Source: HGM11788 sp964654945
GTDB lineage: Bacteria; Bacillota; Clostridia; Lachnospirales; CAG-274
Direction: 5' to 3'
Length of the DNA: 9,326 nt
Assembly (NCBI GenBank): GCA_964654945.1
Contig: CAZZLN010000059.1
Location: forward strand, 1 to 9,326
Both the position numbers and the translations under genes were made by a program. The stretch's first letter is position 1. Each line of letters starts with the position of its first letter. The notes below the pieces were generated by a model. That model was not told the DNA's origin and did not search any database. It saw nothing but the letters and a program-made list of their open reading frames with translations. This document shows, one piece after another, positions 1 to 6,087 of the stretch.

Positions 1-55
1 TCAACAAAATGCTGATGTGGGTTGTGTTAATTAGGGATTTTTTTACAGCCCCTTT
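1..55. mobile_element. Probable end of an insertion sequence (partial)
   Basis: Positions 38-55 read TTTTTTTACAGCCCCTTT, an exact reverse complement of positions 9275-9292 at the other edge of the window. A G/C-containing core next to a homopolymer tract, placed immediately outside genes, is typical of IS terminal inverted repeats. On the plus strand, positions 2-34 read in frame as QQNADVGCVN followed by TAG, which could be the last codons of a transposase ending just inside the repeat, but this is too short to prove. The outward similarity to the right-hand copy continues imperfectly for a few bases past the 18-bp match. The family is not certain; an IS1182-like element is a guess. The element's body lies outside the window. 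Confidence 0.4.
38..55 (+). repeat. Left copy of an 18-bp inverted repeat
   Basis: The sequence TTTTTTTACAGCCCCTTT is perfectly inverted relative to 9275-9292. The flanking bases (A37 and A56) break the match. The copy lies 5 bp beyond the stop codon of the HPr-like gene. It is interpreted as an IS terminal repeat plus a few shared A/T bases. Confidence 0.85.
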
Positions 56-60
56 AATTT

Positions 61-291
61 TTAAGCTTCGTAATCGGCTAAAGCAGACTTTACGGCATCA
101 AATTCACTTTCTTCATGAACATCAAGACGAAGAACACTGCTTATATCAAGTGAGAAGATACCCATAATGGATTTAGCATCAATTACGTATCTGTCTGAAA
201 CTAAATCAAAGTCACCGTCAAAAGTGTTGATTATGTTTACAAAAGCCTTAACCTTATCAATAGTATCTAACTTAATATTAAATGATTTCAT
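61..291 (-). CDS. HPr-family protein lacking the active-site histidine
   Basis: This 76-residue protein has HPr fold length and pattern. The best conserved block is DAKSIMGIFSLD (residues 38-49), which corresponds to the regulatory Ser46 region of HPr, with the serine at residue 41. The N-terminal region where HPr carries the phosphoryl-accepting His15 reads KLDTIDKVKAFVNI and has no histidine, so it cannot act as a normal PTS phosphocarrier. In that respect it resembles Crh of Bacillus, which keeps Ser46 but lacks His15. A role in carbon regulation is an inference only. The start was chosen at 291 because GGAGG lies 7 bases upstream; an in-frame ATG at 318 would place that site inside the gene. 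The gene has its own promoter. No terminator is visible downstream, where the IS-like end begins 5 bases after the stop. Confidence 0.8.
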   Translation of the reverse strand: MKSFNIKLDTIDKVKAFVNIINTFDGDFDLVSDRYVIDAKSIMGIFSLDISSVLRLDVHEESEFDAVKSALADYEA

Positions 292-337
292 AATTTTACC
301 TCCATTTAGAGCAGTCATAATTAATGTTTACAATTGT

Positions 338-366
338 ATAATAACTTGAATTTTAAATTTTGTCAA
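338..366 (-). promoter_or_regulatory. Sigma-A promoter for the HPr-like gene
   Basis: On the minus strand a -35 box TTGACA (361-366) is separated by 17 bases from a -10 box TATTAT (338-343). Transcription would start near 331, giving a leader of about 40 nucleotides before the ATG at 291. The -35 is a perfect consensus. Confidence 0.75.
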
Positions 367-560
367 ATTTATTTTAATTAAAAACCATTAGTATAATATT
401 GCTATCTTTTTAGCAGTTATAAGCACATAATTTGTGCAATATAGTTAAATCTGTTATAAAATCGAAATATTTTTAAAATATTTGATTAAAACAAAAAAGG
501 TTTTGGTATATTTATCTAAAATTATAGCTTGATTTTTGGTAATTATTTATAAAATTCAAA
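367..560. other. AT-rich intergenic stretch, no gene seen
   Basis: This fills most of the gap between the divergent HPr-like gene and spoIVA. It holds only A/T runs, a short dyad GCACA-TAATT-TGTGC (423-437) and a poor plus-strand sigma-A-like pair (TTGTGC 432-437, TATAAA 455-460, spacing 17). No open frame with a ribosome binding site and no convincing RNA structure was found. Confidence 0.6.
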
Positions 561-563
561 TTG

Positions 564-592
564 TCATAAATTGGTTTTATTAAAAATAAAAT
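564..592 (+). promoter_or_regulatory. Candidate sigma-E promoter of spoIVA
   Basis: TCATAAA (564-570) and AATAAAAT (585-592) are separated by 14 bases. They resemble the sigma-E consensus, TCATATT-like at -35 and CATACAAT-like at -10. Six of eight -10 positions match, but the leading C is missing. The start site would fall near 599, with the ATG at 626. In Bacillus, spoIVA is made in the mother cell under sigma-E, so placement and identity agree. The region is very AT-rich, so chance matches are possible. Confidence 0.5.
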
Positions 593-625
593 TGTTATAT
601 CAGAATATATAGCAGGAGGATTATT

Positions 626-2104
626 ATGGACAGCTATAATATATATAAAGACATAGCCGAAAGATGCAACGGCGATATTTACATAGGAGTTGTAGGCCCT
701 GTGAGAACAGGAAAATCCACATTTATAAAAAAGTTTATGGAGCTTATGGTGCTGCCTAATATGGAAAATGAATATTCAAGAGAAAGAGCAAGAGATGAGC
801 TTCCGCAATCTGCCGACGGCACAGGAATTATGACTACAGAGCCTAAGTTTGTGCCAAATGAAGCAGTAAAAATAACCATAGCTGATAATGTTGATGTAAA
901 TGTAAGGCTTATTGACTGTGTGGGATATATAGTAAGCGGTGCTACAGGTCATAACAGTGACAACGGTCCAAGAATGGTATCAACTCCTTGGTCAGAAAAC
1001 AAAATGCCCTTTTCTCAGGCTGCTGAAACAGGCACTCAAAAGGTAATAACAGACCATGCAACTATAGGACTTGTAATAACAAGTGACGGCAGCATAACAG
1101 ATCTGCCAAGAGAAAATTACATAATTCCGGAGTCAAGAATTATAAAAGAATTAAAGGCAACCGGAAAGCCTTTTGCTGTTTTGCTTAATTCTAAAAATCC
1201 GGATGACACAAAAACAATTGAAACCGCAAATGACATTGAAGAAAAATACAATGTGCCGGTTATAAGAATAAACTGCAAAAATATGGATATTGATGATATT
1301 AATGAAATTCTTGAAAGAATACTTTATGAATTTCCTATTTCACTTATTAATATAAATACCCCTAAATGGGTGGATACTCTGCCAAAGGGACATTGGCTGA
1401 AAGAAAGCCTTATTCAAACTCTTAAAGCCATGGCAGGAGAGCTTGAAGGAATAAAGGATATTAAAAACTCTCTGAGTCTTTGCAACAGCAACGAAAATAT
1501 TAAAAAGACATATATTGACAGCATTGACCTTGGAAAGGGTGAGGCTACAGTCGATGTTACACTTGATGACAAGCTTTTCTACAATATTCTTTCAGAAACA
1601 ACAGGCACTGAAATTGACAGTGATTATAAACTTATTGAAATTATAAAGGAGCTTAATACCTCAAAAAATGAATATGACAAAATTAAGTTTGCACTTAATG
1701 AGGTAAATCAAAAAGGCTATGGAATTGTATATCCTGATACAAATGATATGACCCTTGAAAAGCCTGAAATAATAAAACAGGGCAGCAGATATGGTGTTAA
1801 AATACAGGCAGAAGCACCAAGCATACATCTTATAAAAGCTAATATCAAAACAAGTGTATCGCCTATTGTAGGCTCCGAAGAACAGTCAAAAGAACTTATT
1901 GAATATTTTAACTCAAGATATAAGCAATCTCCGGAATGTATATGGGATTATAACATTTTTGGAAAAAGCTTAAAAGAATTAATAAATGATGACCTTAATT
2001 CAAAGCTTATGAGAATGCCGGAAGAAACACAGGATAAATTTAAGACCACTATTCAAAAAATAATAAATGAGGGTTCAGGCGGAATTATATGCATATTGCT
2101 ATAA
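626..2104 (+). CDS. spoIVA: Stage IV sporulation protein A (spore coat morphogenetic ATPase)
   Basis: SpoIVA polymerises, driven by ATP hydrolysis, on the mother-cell face of the forespore membrane to form the basement layer of the spore coat. The 492-residue length equals that of the Bacillus protein as I recall it. The N-terminal P-loop GPVRTGKST spans residues 24-32 with Lys30. The paired threonines T70-T71 in GIMTTEP match the known sensor threonines, and D97 in VRLIDCVGY is the Walker B aspartate. The rest is the characteristic SpoIVA middle and C-terminal region, ending GGIICILL, and the hydrophobic C-terminus is the membrane/SpoVM-proximal part in this family. AGGAGG (614-619) stands 6 bases before the ATG. 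It is transcribed alone: the upstream neighbour is divergent and the downstream protein gene is convergent. No strong terminator follows immediately; the next one is the hairpin at 2239-2298. No truncation or frameshift is seen. Confidence 0.98.
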   Translation: MDSYNIYKDIAERCNGDIYIGVVGPVRTGKSTFIKKFMELMVLPNMENEYSRERARDELPQSADGTGIMTTEPKFVPNEAVKITIADNVDVNVRLIDCVGYIVSGATGHNSDNGPRMVSTPWSENKMPFSQAAETGTQKVITDHATIGLVITSDGSITDLPRENYIIPESRIIKELKATGKPFAVLLNSKNPDDTKTIETANDIEEKYNVPVIRINCKNMDIDDINEILERILYEFPISLININTPKWVDTLPKGHWLKESLIQTLKAMAGELEGIKDIKNSLSLCNSNENIKKTYIDSIDLGKGEATVDVTLDDKLFYNILSETTGTEIDSDYKLIEIIKELNTSKNEYDKIKFALNEVNQKGYGIVYPDTNDMTLEKPEIIKQGSRYGVKIQAEAPSIHLIKANIKTSVSPIVGSEEQSKELIEYFNSRYKQSPECIWDYNIFGKSLKELINDDLNSKLMRMPEETQDKFKTTIQKIINEGSGGIICILL

Positions 2105-2172
2105 AAAGCATAATATATTTATCACATTTTGCACAAAAAAACATATTTTTTGAAAAAATAATAAAATAACTA

Positions 2173-2201
2173 TTTACAAATTAAACATTTTTTGTTATAA
2201 T
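2173..2201 (+). promoter_or_regulatory. Sigma-A promoter of a small RNA unit
   Basis: TTTACA (2173-2178) and a perfect TATAAT (2196-2201) are separated by exactly 17 bases. The expected start, near A2208, coincides with the first base of a perfect 7-bp hairpin. There is no plus-strand gene downstream before the convergent CBS-domain gene, so the promoter appears to serve a non-coding transcript. Confidence 0.75.
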
Positions 2202-2207
2202 AGATTC

Positions 2208-2298
2208 AGATTACGTTAGTAATCTATCTATTATACTTAAGCTCTTTAATGAAGTTCTCCCCCTACCCTTTCTAACTTTATTAAGGAGCTTTTCTATT
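2208..2298 (+). ncRNA. Candidate small RNA with C-rich terminator loop
   Basis: The transcript, about 90 nt, would start with a hairpin AGATTAC-GTTA-GTAATCT (2208-2225). A 13-base single-stranded linker follows, then a 16-bp helix (2239-2254 with 2276-2291) and a U-rich tail (TTTTCTATT, 2290-2298). The 21-base loop contains UCUCCCCCUACCC, an exposed C-rich stretch of the kind Gram-positive regulatory RNAs use to bind Shine-Dalgarno regions. Two pairs in the long helix are G-U in plus-strand RNA and become A-C mismatches in minus-strand RNA, which fixes the orientation. A tiny ATG frame (2249-2275) lacks a ribosome binding site. I do not recognise the family with certainty. The C-rich loop is reminiscent of RsaE/RoxS-type or CsfG-type RNAs, but that is only analogy. 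Alternative: a decoupled terminator serving spoIVA read-through. Confidence 0.65.
2239..2298 (+). terminator. Rho-independent terminator (small RNA 3' end)
   Basis: A 16-bp stem including two G-U pairs joins 2239-2254 to 2276-2291 around a 21-base C-rich loop, and is followed by a T-rich tract. It would end the small RNA and any spoIVA read-through. It works only on the plus strand, because the minus strand has no U-tract after the helix. Confidence 0.7.
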
Positions 2299-2312
2299 AC
2301 ATATTTTAAAAC

Positions 2313-3041
2313 TCATTGAACATATTGCTTATAATCTCTTAATAAACTATAAGGTGTCATCATACCTTCAAGTTTTTCATTAACCTTTCCGCCTTTTGTA
2401 AAAAATATGCCTGCAAGCTGCTTCATACTCTTAACATCAATTTCAAACAAATCCGCAACCTCATATAAATATACATCATTATCCATAAATGCAAAATATT
2501 CATTACAATGATTATAAAGCATAAGATATTCACCTATTGCTTCAAAAGTTGTATCCTCATCAATATTCAGACTGCCCTTTTCACATATATAGCTGTAAAT
2601 TGCATTGTCGCTGAACACACCTATAATTCTTTCATTTTCATCAATTATGGGAACATGAGTAAATCCGCATCTGTTCATATAATCTGTAATATATGTAATT
2701 TTTGTATCAAGAGTTGCAGTCAGCATATTTTTAATTTTAACTGCATAATCCATAGCCTTTAGAGGAGTTTTAAGTCTGTGTATACATTTGTTTAAAAGCT
2801 CTATCATATCATCTGAGGGCATTATAGGATACATTCCTTTTATTCTTGGAGTATGTACAAGAAAGTTTCTTACAACTCTGCAATATTCTATATCTTCTTT
2901 AAATTCCTTTAGCATCGGCATAGCAGCAACCCTTGTGATAATAGGAGCACTTTCAGGAACATTTGCAAAATGCTTCCTGCCTGCCTTTTCAAGCTGTTTG
3001 TATAAATCTAAAAACAATTCTGTTTTTTCATAAGGATTCAT
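2313..3041 (-). CDS. CBS-domain protein with HEPN-like N-terminus, zinc operon
   Basis: The protein has 242 residues. The C-terminal half resembles a CBS pair: the first repeat (about 104-152) contains HVPIIDENERIIGVFSD, the usual strand-turn-strand core, and a more diverged second repeat lies around 170-235. CBS pairs commonly bind adenine nucleotides and gate partner activity. The N-terminal 90 residues are predicted helical and include RNFLVH (residues 58-63), an R-x4-H pattern like the HEPN catalytic or nucleotide-binding motif; this assignment is weak and rests on one motif. The gene starts 3 bases after znuB ends, with AGGAGG inside the znuB stop region, so it is translationally linked to the transporter. 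A regulatory role for metal uptake is inferred from context. No minus-strand terminator was found downstream. Confidence 0.8.
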   Translation of the reverse strand: MNPYEKTELFLDLYKQLEKAGRKHFANVPESAPIITRVAAMPMLKEFKEDIEYCRVVRNFLVHTPRIKGMYPIMPSDDMIELLNKCIHRLKTPLKAMDYAVKIKNMLTATLDTKITYITDYMNRCGFTHVPIIDENERIIGVFSDNAIYSYICEKGSLNIDEDTTFEAIGEYLMLYNHCNEYFAFMDNDVYLYEVADLFEIDVKSMKQLAGIFFTKGGKVNEKLEGMMTPYSLLRDYKQYVQ

Positions 3042-3044
3042 AAA

Positions 3045-3845
3045 CTACCTCCTTTTTCTGAATACCAGAAGCACAAGCAGAAACCCTATTCCAATAAGCA
3101 CAATTGTGCCGCCCGGCTTTAAATCATAAAATGCAGTTACAAAAAGCCCTGTTACAGTAAATATAATTGCAAATATAACTGAATATATTACATTTTGAAG
3201 ATAGCTTTTTGACACAAGCATTGCACAGGCAACAGGAATAATCATAAGCGAGGATATAACAAGAGAACCTACCGTTCTTGCTGCTATTGAAACAACAATT
3301 GCCGTCATAAGTGTAAATATAAAATTGACAGTCTTAACCTTTACACCTGAAAGCTCTGCACCTTCCTCGTCAAAGGTTATATAAAACAATTCCTTATGCA
3401 AAAGCACAATAATTATAATAACAATAATGCTGAGGACTATAACCATATAAAGCTCAAATTCCGATATGGCAACTATTGAGCCAAAAAGGAATGAACTAAA
3501 GCTTGCAGAATTTTTAATAAATCCTGAAAATACTGCTGCTACACCAACACCAAAGCTTAAAACAACTGCCGTAGCCATTTCAGAATAATTAGGAAATCCC
3601 CGTCTTATATATTCTATAACAATTGCAGAAAAAGCAGAAAATACAATTGCACTTACAACAGGACTAAAACTAAAGCAAAGACCTATTGCAACACCTGCAA
3701 GACCTGCATGAGAAAGAGCATCTCCCATTGCAGAAAGTCTTTTAAGAACAATAATGTTTCCTATAAGAGGTGTAATAACAGATATAAACAAAGCAACTAT
3801 AACTGCCCTCTGCATAAATTCAAGAGAAAAAATTGAAAAATCCAC
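3045..3845 (-). CDS. znuB: Zinc ABC transporter, membrane permease
   Basis: This 266-residue ABC-3 family permease forms the membrane channel of a Zn(II) importer. It is strongly hydrophobic, with about eight or nine membrane segments. Conserved landmarks are RLSAMGDALSHAGLAGVA (residues 36-53), the family's signature near the first helices, and the charged cytoplasmic loop FDEEGAELSGVKVK (158-171), which contacts the ATPase. The tail ends in FRKRR, as expected for a cytoplasmic end. The start codon is GTG with AGGAGG 7 bases upstream. It lies 11 bases after znuC and 3 bases before the CBS-domain gene in one operon. The ABC-3 family also includes Mn(II) permeases; zinc is preferred here because of the residues in the partner binding protein. 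Confidence 0.93.
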   Translation of the reverse strand: MDFSIFSLEFMQRAVIVALFISVITPLIGNIIVLKRLSAMGDALSHAGLAGVAIGLCFSFSPVVSAIVFSAFSAIVIEYIRRGFPNYSEMATAVVLSFGVGVAAVFSGFIKNSASFSSFLFGSIVAISEFELYMVIVLSIIVIIIIVLLHKELFYITFDEEGAELSGVKVKTVNFIFTLMTAIVVSIAARTVGSLVISSLMIIPVACAMLVSKSYLQNVIYSVIFAIIFTVTGLFVTAFYDLKPGGTIVLIGIGFLLVLLVFRKRR

Positions 3846-3856
3846 AAAAGCACCTC

Positions 3857-4576
3857 CTAATGTTTATGGCTTACATGAGAGAGAATTGTGTGAGAACTAA
3901 ACTCACTGCTTTCCATAATATGCCCATGACCATCTTCATTTAATACAAGAACCTTGTTTGAATGATATAAAATTGAAGAAATATCATGAGTTACCATAAC
4001 AATAGTAATGCCGGATTTATTAAGGTCGCCTAAAAGACAGCATATTGAATCCACTGCCTTAACATCAATGCCAACTGTAGGCTCATCAAGAAAAATAATA
4101 TCAGGATTTGAAACAAGAGCCTTAGCTATAAACACCCTCTGCTGCTGACCGCCTGACAAAAATCCTATCTGACGTTTTTTATAATCTGACATACCAACTC
4201 TTTCAAGAGCCTTGCTTACAAGCTCTTTATCAGCTTTATTGAAAAAGCTGAACGGCTTTTTAAGAGGATAAAGTCCAAGTTTTACTATTTCCTCAACTGT
4301 AGCAGGAAAATCTCTATTAAAAGATGTTGCCTTTTGAGAAACATAGGCTATTTTCCCATAGTCATCAAATTTTTGATTGCTTTCTCCAAATATTTTAATA
4401 GAGCCTTCTGTTGCAGAAAGCCTGTTTAATATTAATTTTAAAAGTGTTGATTTGCCTGTTCCGTTAGTACCTACAACACAGAGAAAATCTCCTTTATCCA
4501 GCTCAAAGTTAAGTCTGTGAAGTATGCTTTTATCGGGATAGCTGAAAGACAAATCCTTAACCTCTAATGCTTTCAT
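3857..4576 (-). CDS. znuC: Zinc ABC transporter, ATPase subunit
   Basis: The protein has 239 residues and all ABC ATPase elements: Walker A GTNGTGKS (36-43), Q-loop glutamine Q81, signature LSGGQ (140-144), Walker B IIFLDE (160-165) and switch histidine H197 in VTHD. It powers metal import through ZnuB. The last 13 residues carry four histidines (HTILSHVSHKH), and HGH occurs just before, which may allow metal binding. The gene begins 4 bases after the znuA stop. Its ribosome binding site GGGAG (4586-4590) overlaps the last znuA codons, suggesting coupled translation. Confidence 0.95.
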   Translation of the reverse strand: MKALEVKDLSFSYPDKSILHRLNFELDKGDFLCVVGTNGTGKSTLLKLILNRLSATEGSIKIFGESNQKFDDYGKIAYVSQKATSFNRDFPATVEEIVKLGLYPLKKPFSFFNKADKELVSKALERVGMSDYKKRQIGFLSGGQQQRVFIAKALVSNPDIIFLDEPTVGIDVKAVDSICCLLGDLNKSGITIVMVTHDISSILYHSNKVLVLNEDGHGHIMESSEFSSHTILSHVSHKH

Positions 4577-4580
4577 AAAA

Positions 4581-5462
4581 TTATTCTCCCTGTAATGCTG
4601 TTTTTAAATTTTTAAGATTATCTCTCATAACAACAGTGTAAGTCTTGCCCTCTTTAATTTCTTCATCACTAAGTCCTTCAAAGGGATTTAGCTCAAGAAG
4701 CTCTGCACCTGCTTCGTCAGCAAGGCTTTTTGCAACTTTTGGAGAAACAAGTTCCTCATAAAAAACATATTTAATATTATTTTCCAATAAAATATTGACA
4801 AGCTCTTTCATTTTACTTGGAGATGGCTCACTTTCGGCAGATATTCCCTCAATTGCAATCTGCTCCAATCCATAAGCCTTACACAGCCAGCCATAAGCTT
4901 CGTGAGCAACTACAATTTTATTATTCTTAATTCCTGTCAGAGCTTCTTTATATTCACTGTCAACAGCTTTTATTTCATCAGCAAGATTATAATAATTTTT
5001 TTCATAATAATCTTTATAGACAGCATCCTTTTCGCATAATGTATTCTTTATTTTTTCTGCCATTTTAAGAGCATTTTCAGGGTCAAGCCAAATATGTGGG
5101 TCTGATGAGCTTTTATCTGCTATGACATCAGAAAGCATAACATATTCAACATTATCTCCTACAGCAGCAGTCACCTTGTCAATCCAGCTTTCCATACCCA
5201 TACCATTGTAAAATAAAATATCGGCATCATATAAATCTGCCATATCTTTTGTTGACGGCTCCCAGTCATGAGGTTCTGTGCCTGACGGAACCATATTATG
5301 CACCTCTATTTTATCTCCTCCTATTGCAGACACAAAATCATATATTGCATAAAATGAAGTGTATATCTGAGGCTTGCCTGAATTTGCAGTATTTTCTGTT
5401 TTGCTGCAGCCTGTTATAATCATCATAACAACAGCTATTAAAAATAAAAACAGTTTTTTCAT
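4581..5462 (-). CDS. znuA: Zinc-binding lipoprotein of the ABC transporter
   Basis: This 293-residue cluster A-I metal-binding protein captures Zn(II) outside the cell and delivers it to ZnuB. A lysine-bearing, hydrophobic signal peptide ends in the lipobox IITGC, with Cys19 as the lipidated residue. Likely ligands are H65 (GTEPHDWEP), H123 (DPHIWLDPE), H187 (VVAHEAYGW) and E262 (LNPFEGL). A histidine at the third position favours zinc, since manganese-type proteins usually carry glutamate there. The long histidine-rich loop found in some ZnuA proteins is absent; only a short serine/aspartate stretch stands between the first two ligands. GAGAGG precedes the ATG by about 10 bases. It is the first gene of a four-gene operon with its own promoter. 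Confidence 0.95.
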   Translation of the reverse strand: MKKLFLFLIAVVMMIITGCSKTENTANSGKPQIYTSFYAIYDFVSAIGGDKIEVHNMVPSGTEPHDWEPSTKDMADLYDADILFYNGMGMESWIDKVTAAVGDNVEYVMLSDVIADKSSSDPHIWLDPENALKMAEKIKNTLCEKDAVYKDYYEKNYYNLADEIKAVDSEYKEALTGIKNNKIVVAHEAYGWLCKAYGLEQIAIEGISAESEPSPSKMKELVNILLENNIKYVFYEELVSPKVAKSLADEAGAELLELNPFEGLSDEEIKEGKTYTVVMRDNLKNLKTALQGE

Positions 5463-5494
5463 ATATTTTACCTCTCTATTATTTTATACCTATT

Positions 5495-5523
5495 ATAGTA
5501 TCACAATAAATAAAAAATGTAAA
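5495..5523 (-). promoter_or_regulatory. Sigma-A promoter of the zinc uptake operon
   Basis: On the minus strand, TTTACA (5518-5523) and TACTAT (5495-5500) are separated by 17 bases, directly after the terminator of the thi operon, so the two operons are separately transcribed. An imperfect dyad (ATAC at 5486-5489, GTAT at 5498-5501) overlaps the -10 region and could be an operator, but it does not match the Zur or AdcR boxes I know. Confidence 0.65.
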
Positions 5524-5528
5524 GTTAC

Positions 5529-5557
5529 ATAAAAAAGATGCGTAATAAACGCACCTT
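5529..5557 (-). terminator. Rho-independent terminator of the thi operon
   Basis: In minus-strand RNA, AAGGUGCGU (5549-5557) pairs with ACGCAUCUU (5535-5543) around a UUAUU loop, giving 9 bp with one G-U, followed by a run of six U (the last two overlap the stem). The stem starts two bases beyond the tenI stop codon. On the plus strand the G-U pair becomes a mismatch, so it is directional. Confidence 0.88.
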
Positions 5558-5559
5558 AA

Positions 5560-6087
5560 TTACATCATAGCCTTTGACATCATACATACACCCTTTGCCC
5601 CTGCTTCAATACAAAGATGTGCATTTTCATTATTTATTCCTCCAAGAGCATATACCGGTATATTTACACTTTCACACACATTTTTAAGAAATTCAAGACC
5701 CTTAGGCTCAAGGTCCTTTTTACAGTCTGTAGCAAAAATATGGCTTGATGTAACATAATCTGCACCAAGTTTTTCCGCATTTATTGCTTCATCGACGCTA
5801 TGAGTTGAAACTCCTACAATATCAAAGCTTTTAAGTATTTTAATATTTTTAATAAAATCTTTATAGGGCAGATGAATTTTTTTATAATTAAGCTCCAGTG
5901 CAACATCTATAAAAGTATGAAGCACAATTTTATCATTAAGTTTAACAGCCTTTTTTGCAATATTAAAGTACTCATTTCTTGTTAAATCCTTTTCTCTTAA
6001 AATTATCATTTCATAGTCTTTAAGCTCTGATATTCTTTTTAATAAATCACTGCATAAATGTCTGTTTGTAATTGCTATTTTATACAT
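5560..6087 (-). CDS. tenI: TenI-type thiazole tautomerase (ThiE/TenI family)
   Basis: This is a 175-residue TIM-barrel protein of the ThiE/TenI family. ThiE joins the pyrimidine and thiazole halves of thiamine; TenI aromatises the thiazole phosphate made by ThiG. Here HIFATDCKK (residues 116-124) carries the histidine known to be catalytic in TenI (His122 in Bacillus), whereas ThiE has a GPxxxTxTK loop at this position. The phosphate-binding end ALGGI (147-151) and REKD (31-34) are conserved. It is shorter than typical ThiE (about 210 residues). The last place in a thiS-F-G-H operon also fits TenI. The ATG at 6087 was chosen because it gives the usual MYKIAITN beginning; an in-frame GTG at 6099 is possible. 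The start overlaps the end of thiH by 8 bases and no strong ribosome binding site is seen, so translation may be coupled. Confidence 0.75.
   Translation of the reverse strand: MYKIAITNRHLCSDLLKRISELKDYEMIILREKDLTRNEYFNIAKKAVKLNDKIVLHTFIDVALELNYKKIHLPYKDFIKNIKILKSFDIVGVSTHSVDEAINAEKLGADYVTSSHIFATDCKKDLEPKGLEFLKNVCESVNIPVYALGGINNENAHLCIEAGAKGVCMMSKAMM

Noticed and set aside
423..437. Short palindrome GCACA-TAATT-TGTGC
   Set aside because: It has only five base pairs and no U-tract or adjacent promoter, and it is likely by chance in such DNA.
432..460. Plus-strand sigma-A-like promoter (TTGTGC, 17 bases, TATAAA) far upstream of spoIVA
   Set aside because: The -35 is poor, the region is extremely AT-rich, and no transcript unit or structure follows.
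2105..2172. Possible spoIVA terminator (AAAAAA-CATA-TTTTTT near 2138-2153)
   Set aside because: The stem would be A-U only and too weak. The hairpin at 2239-2291 is a better stop for read-through.
2249..2275. Tiny reading frame MKFSPYPF in the loop of the small RNA hairpin
   Set aside because: There is no ribosome binding site upstream, and the codons coincide with the C-rich loop and stem, which are better explained by RNA structure.
2508..3033. Plus-strand open frames opposite the CBS-domain gene
   Set aside because: They have no ribosome binding sites and a cysteine/isoleucine-rich composition typical of antisense shadows.
5486..5501. Dyad ATAC/GTAT over the zinc promoter as a Zur box
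   Set aside because: The match is only four bases per arm and does not resemble the known Zur or AdcR sites. It is noted in the promoter entry but not called an operator.
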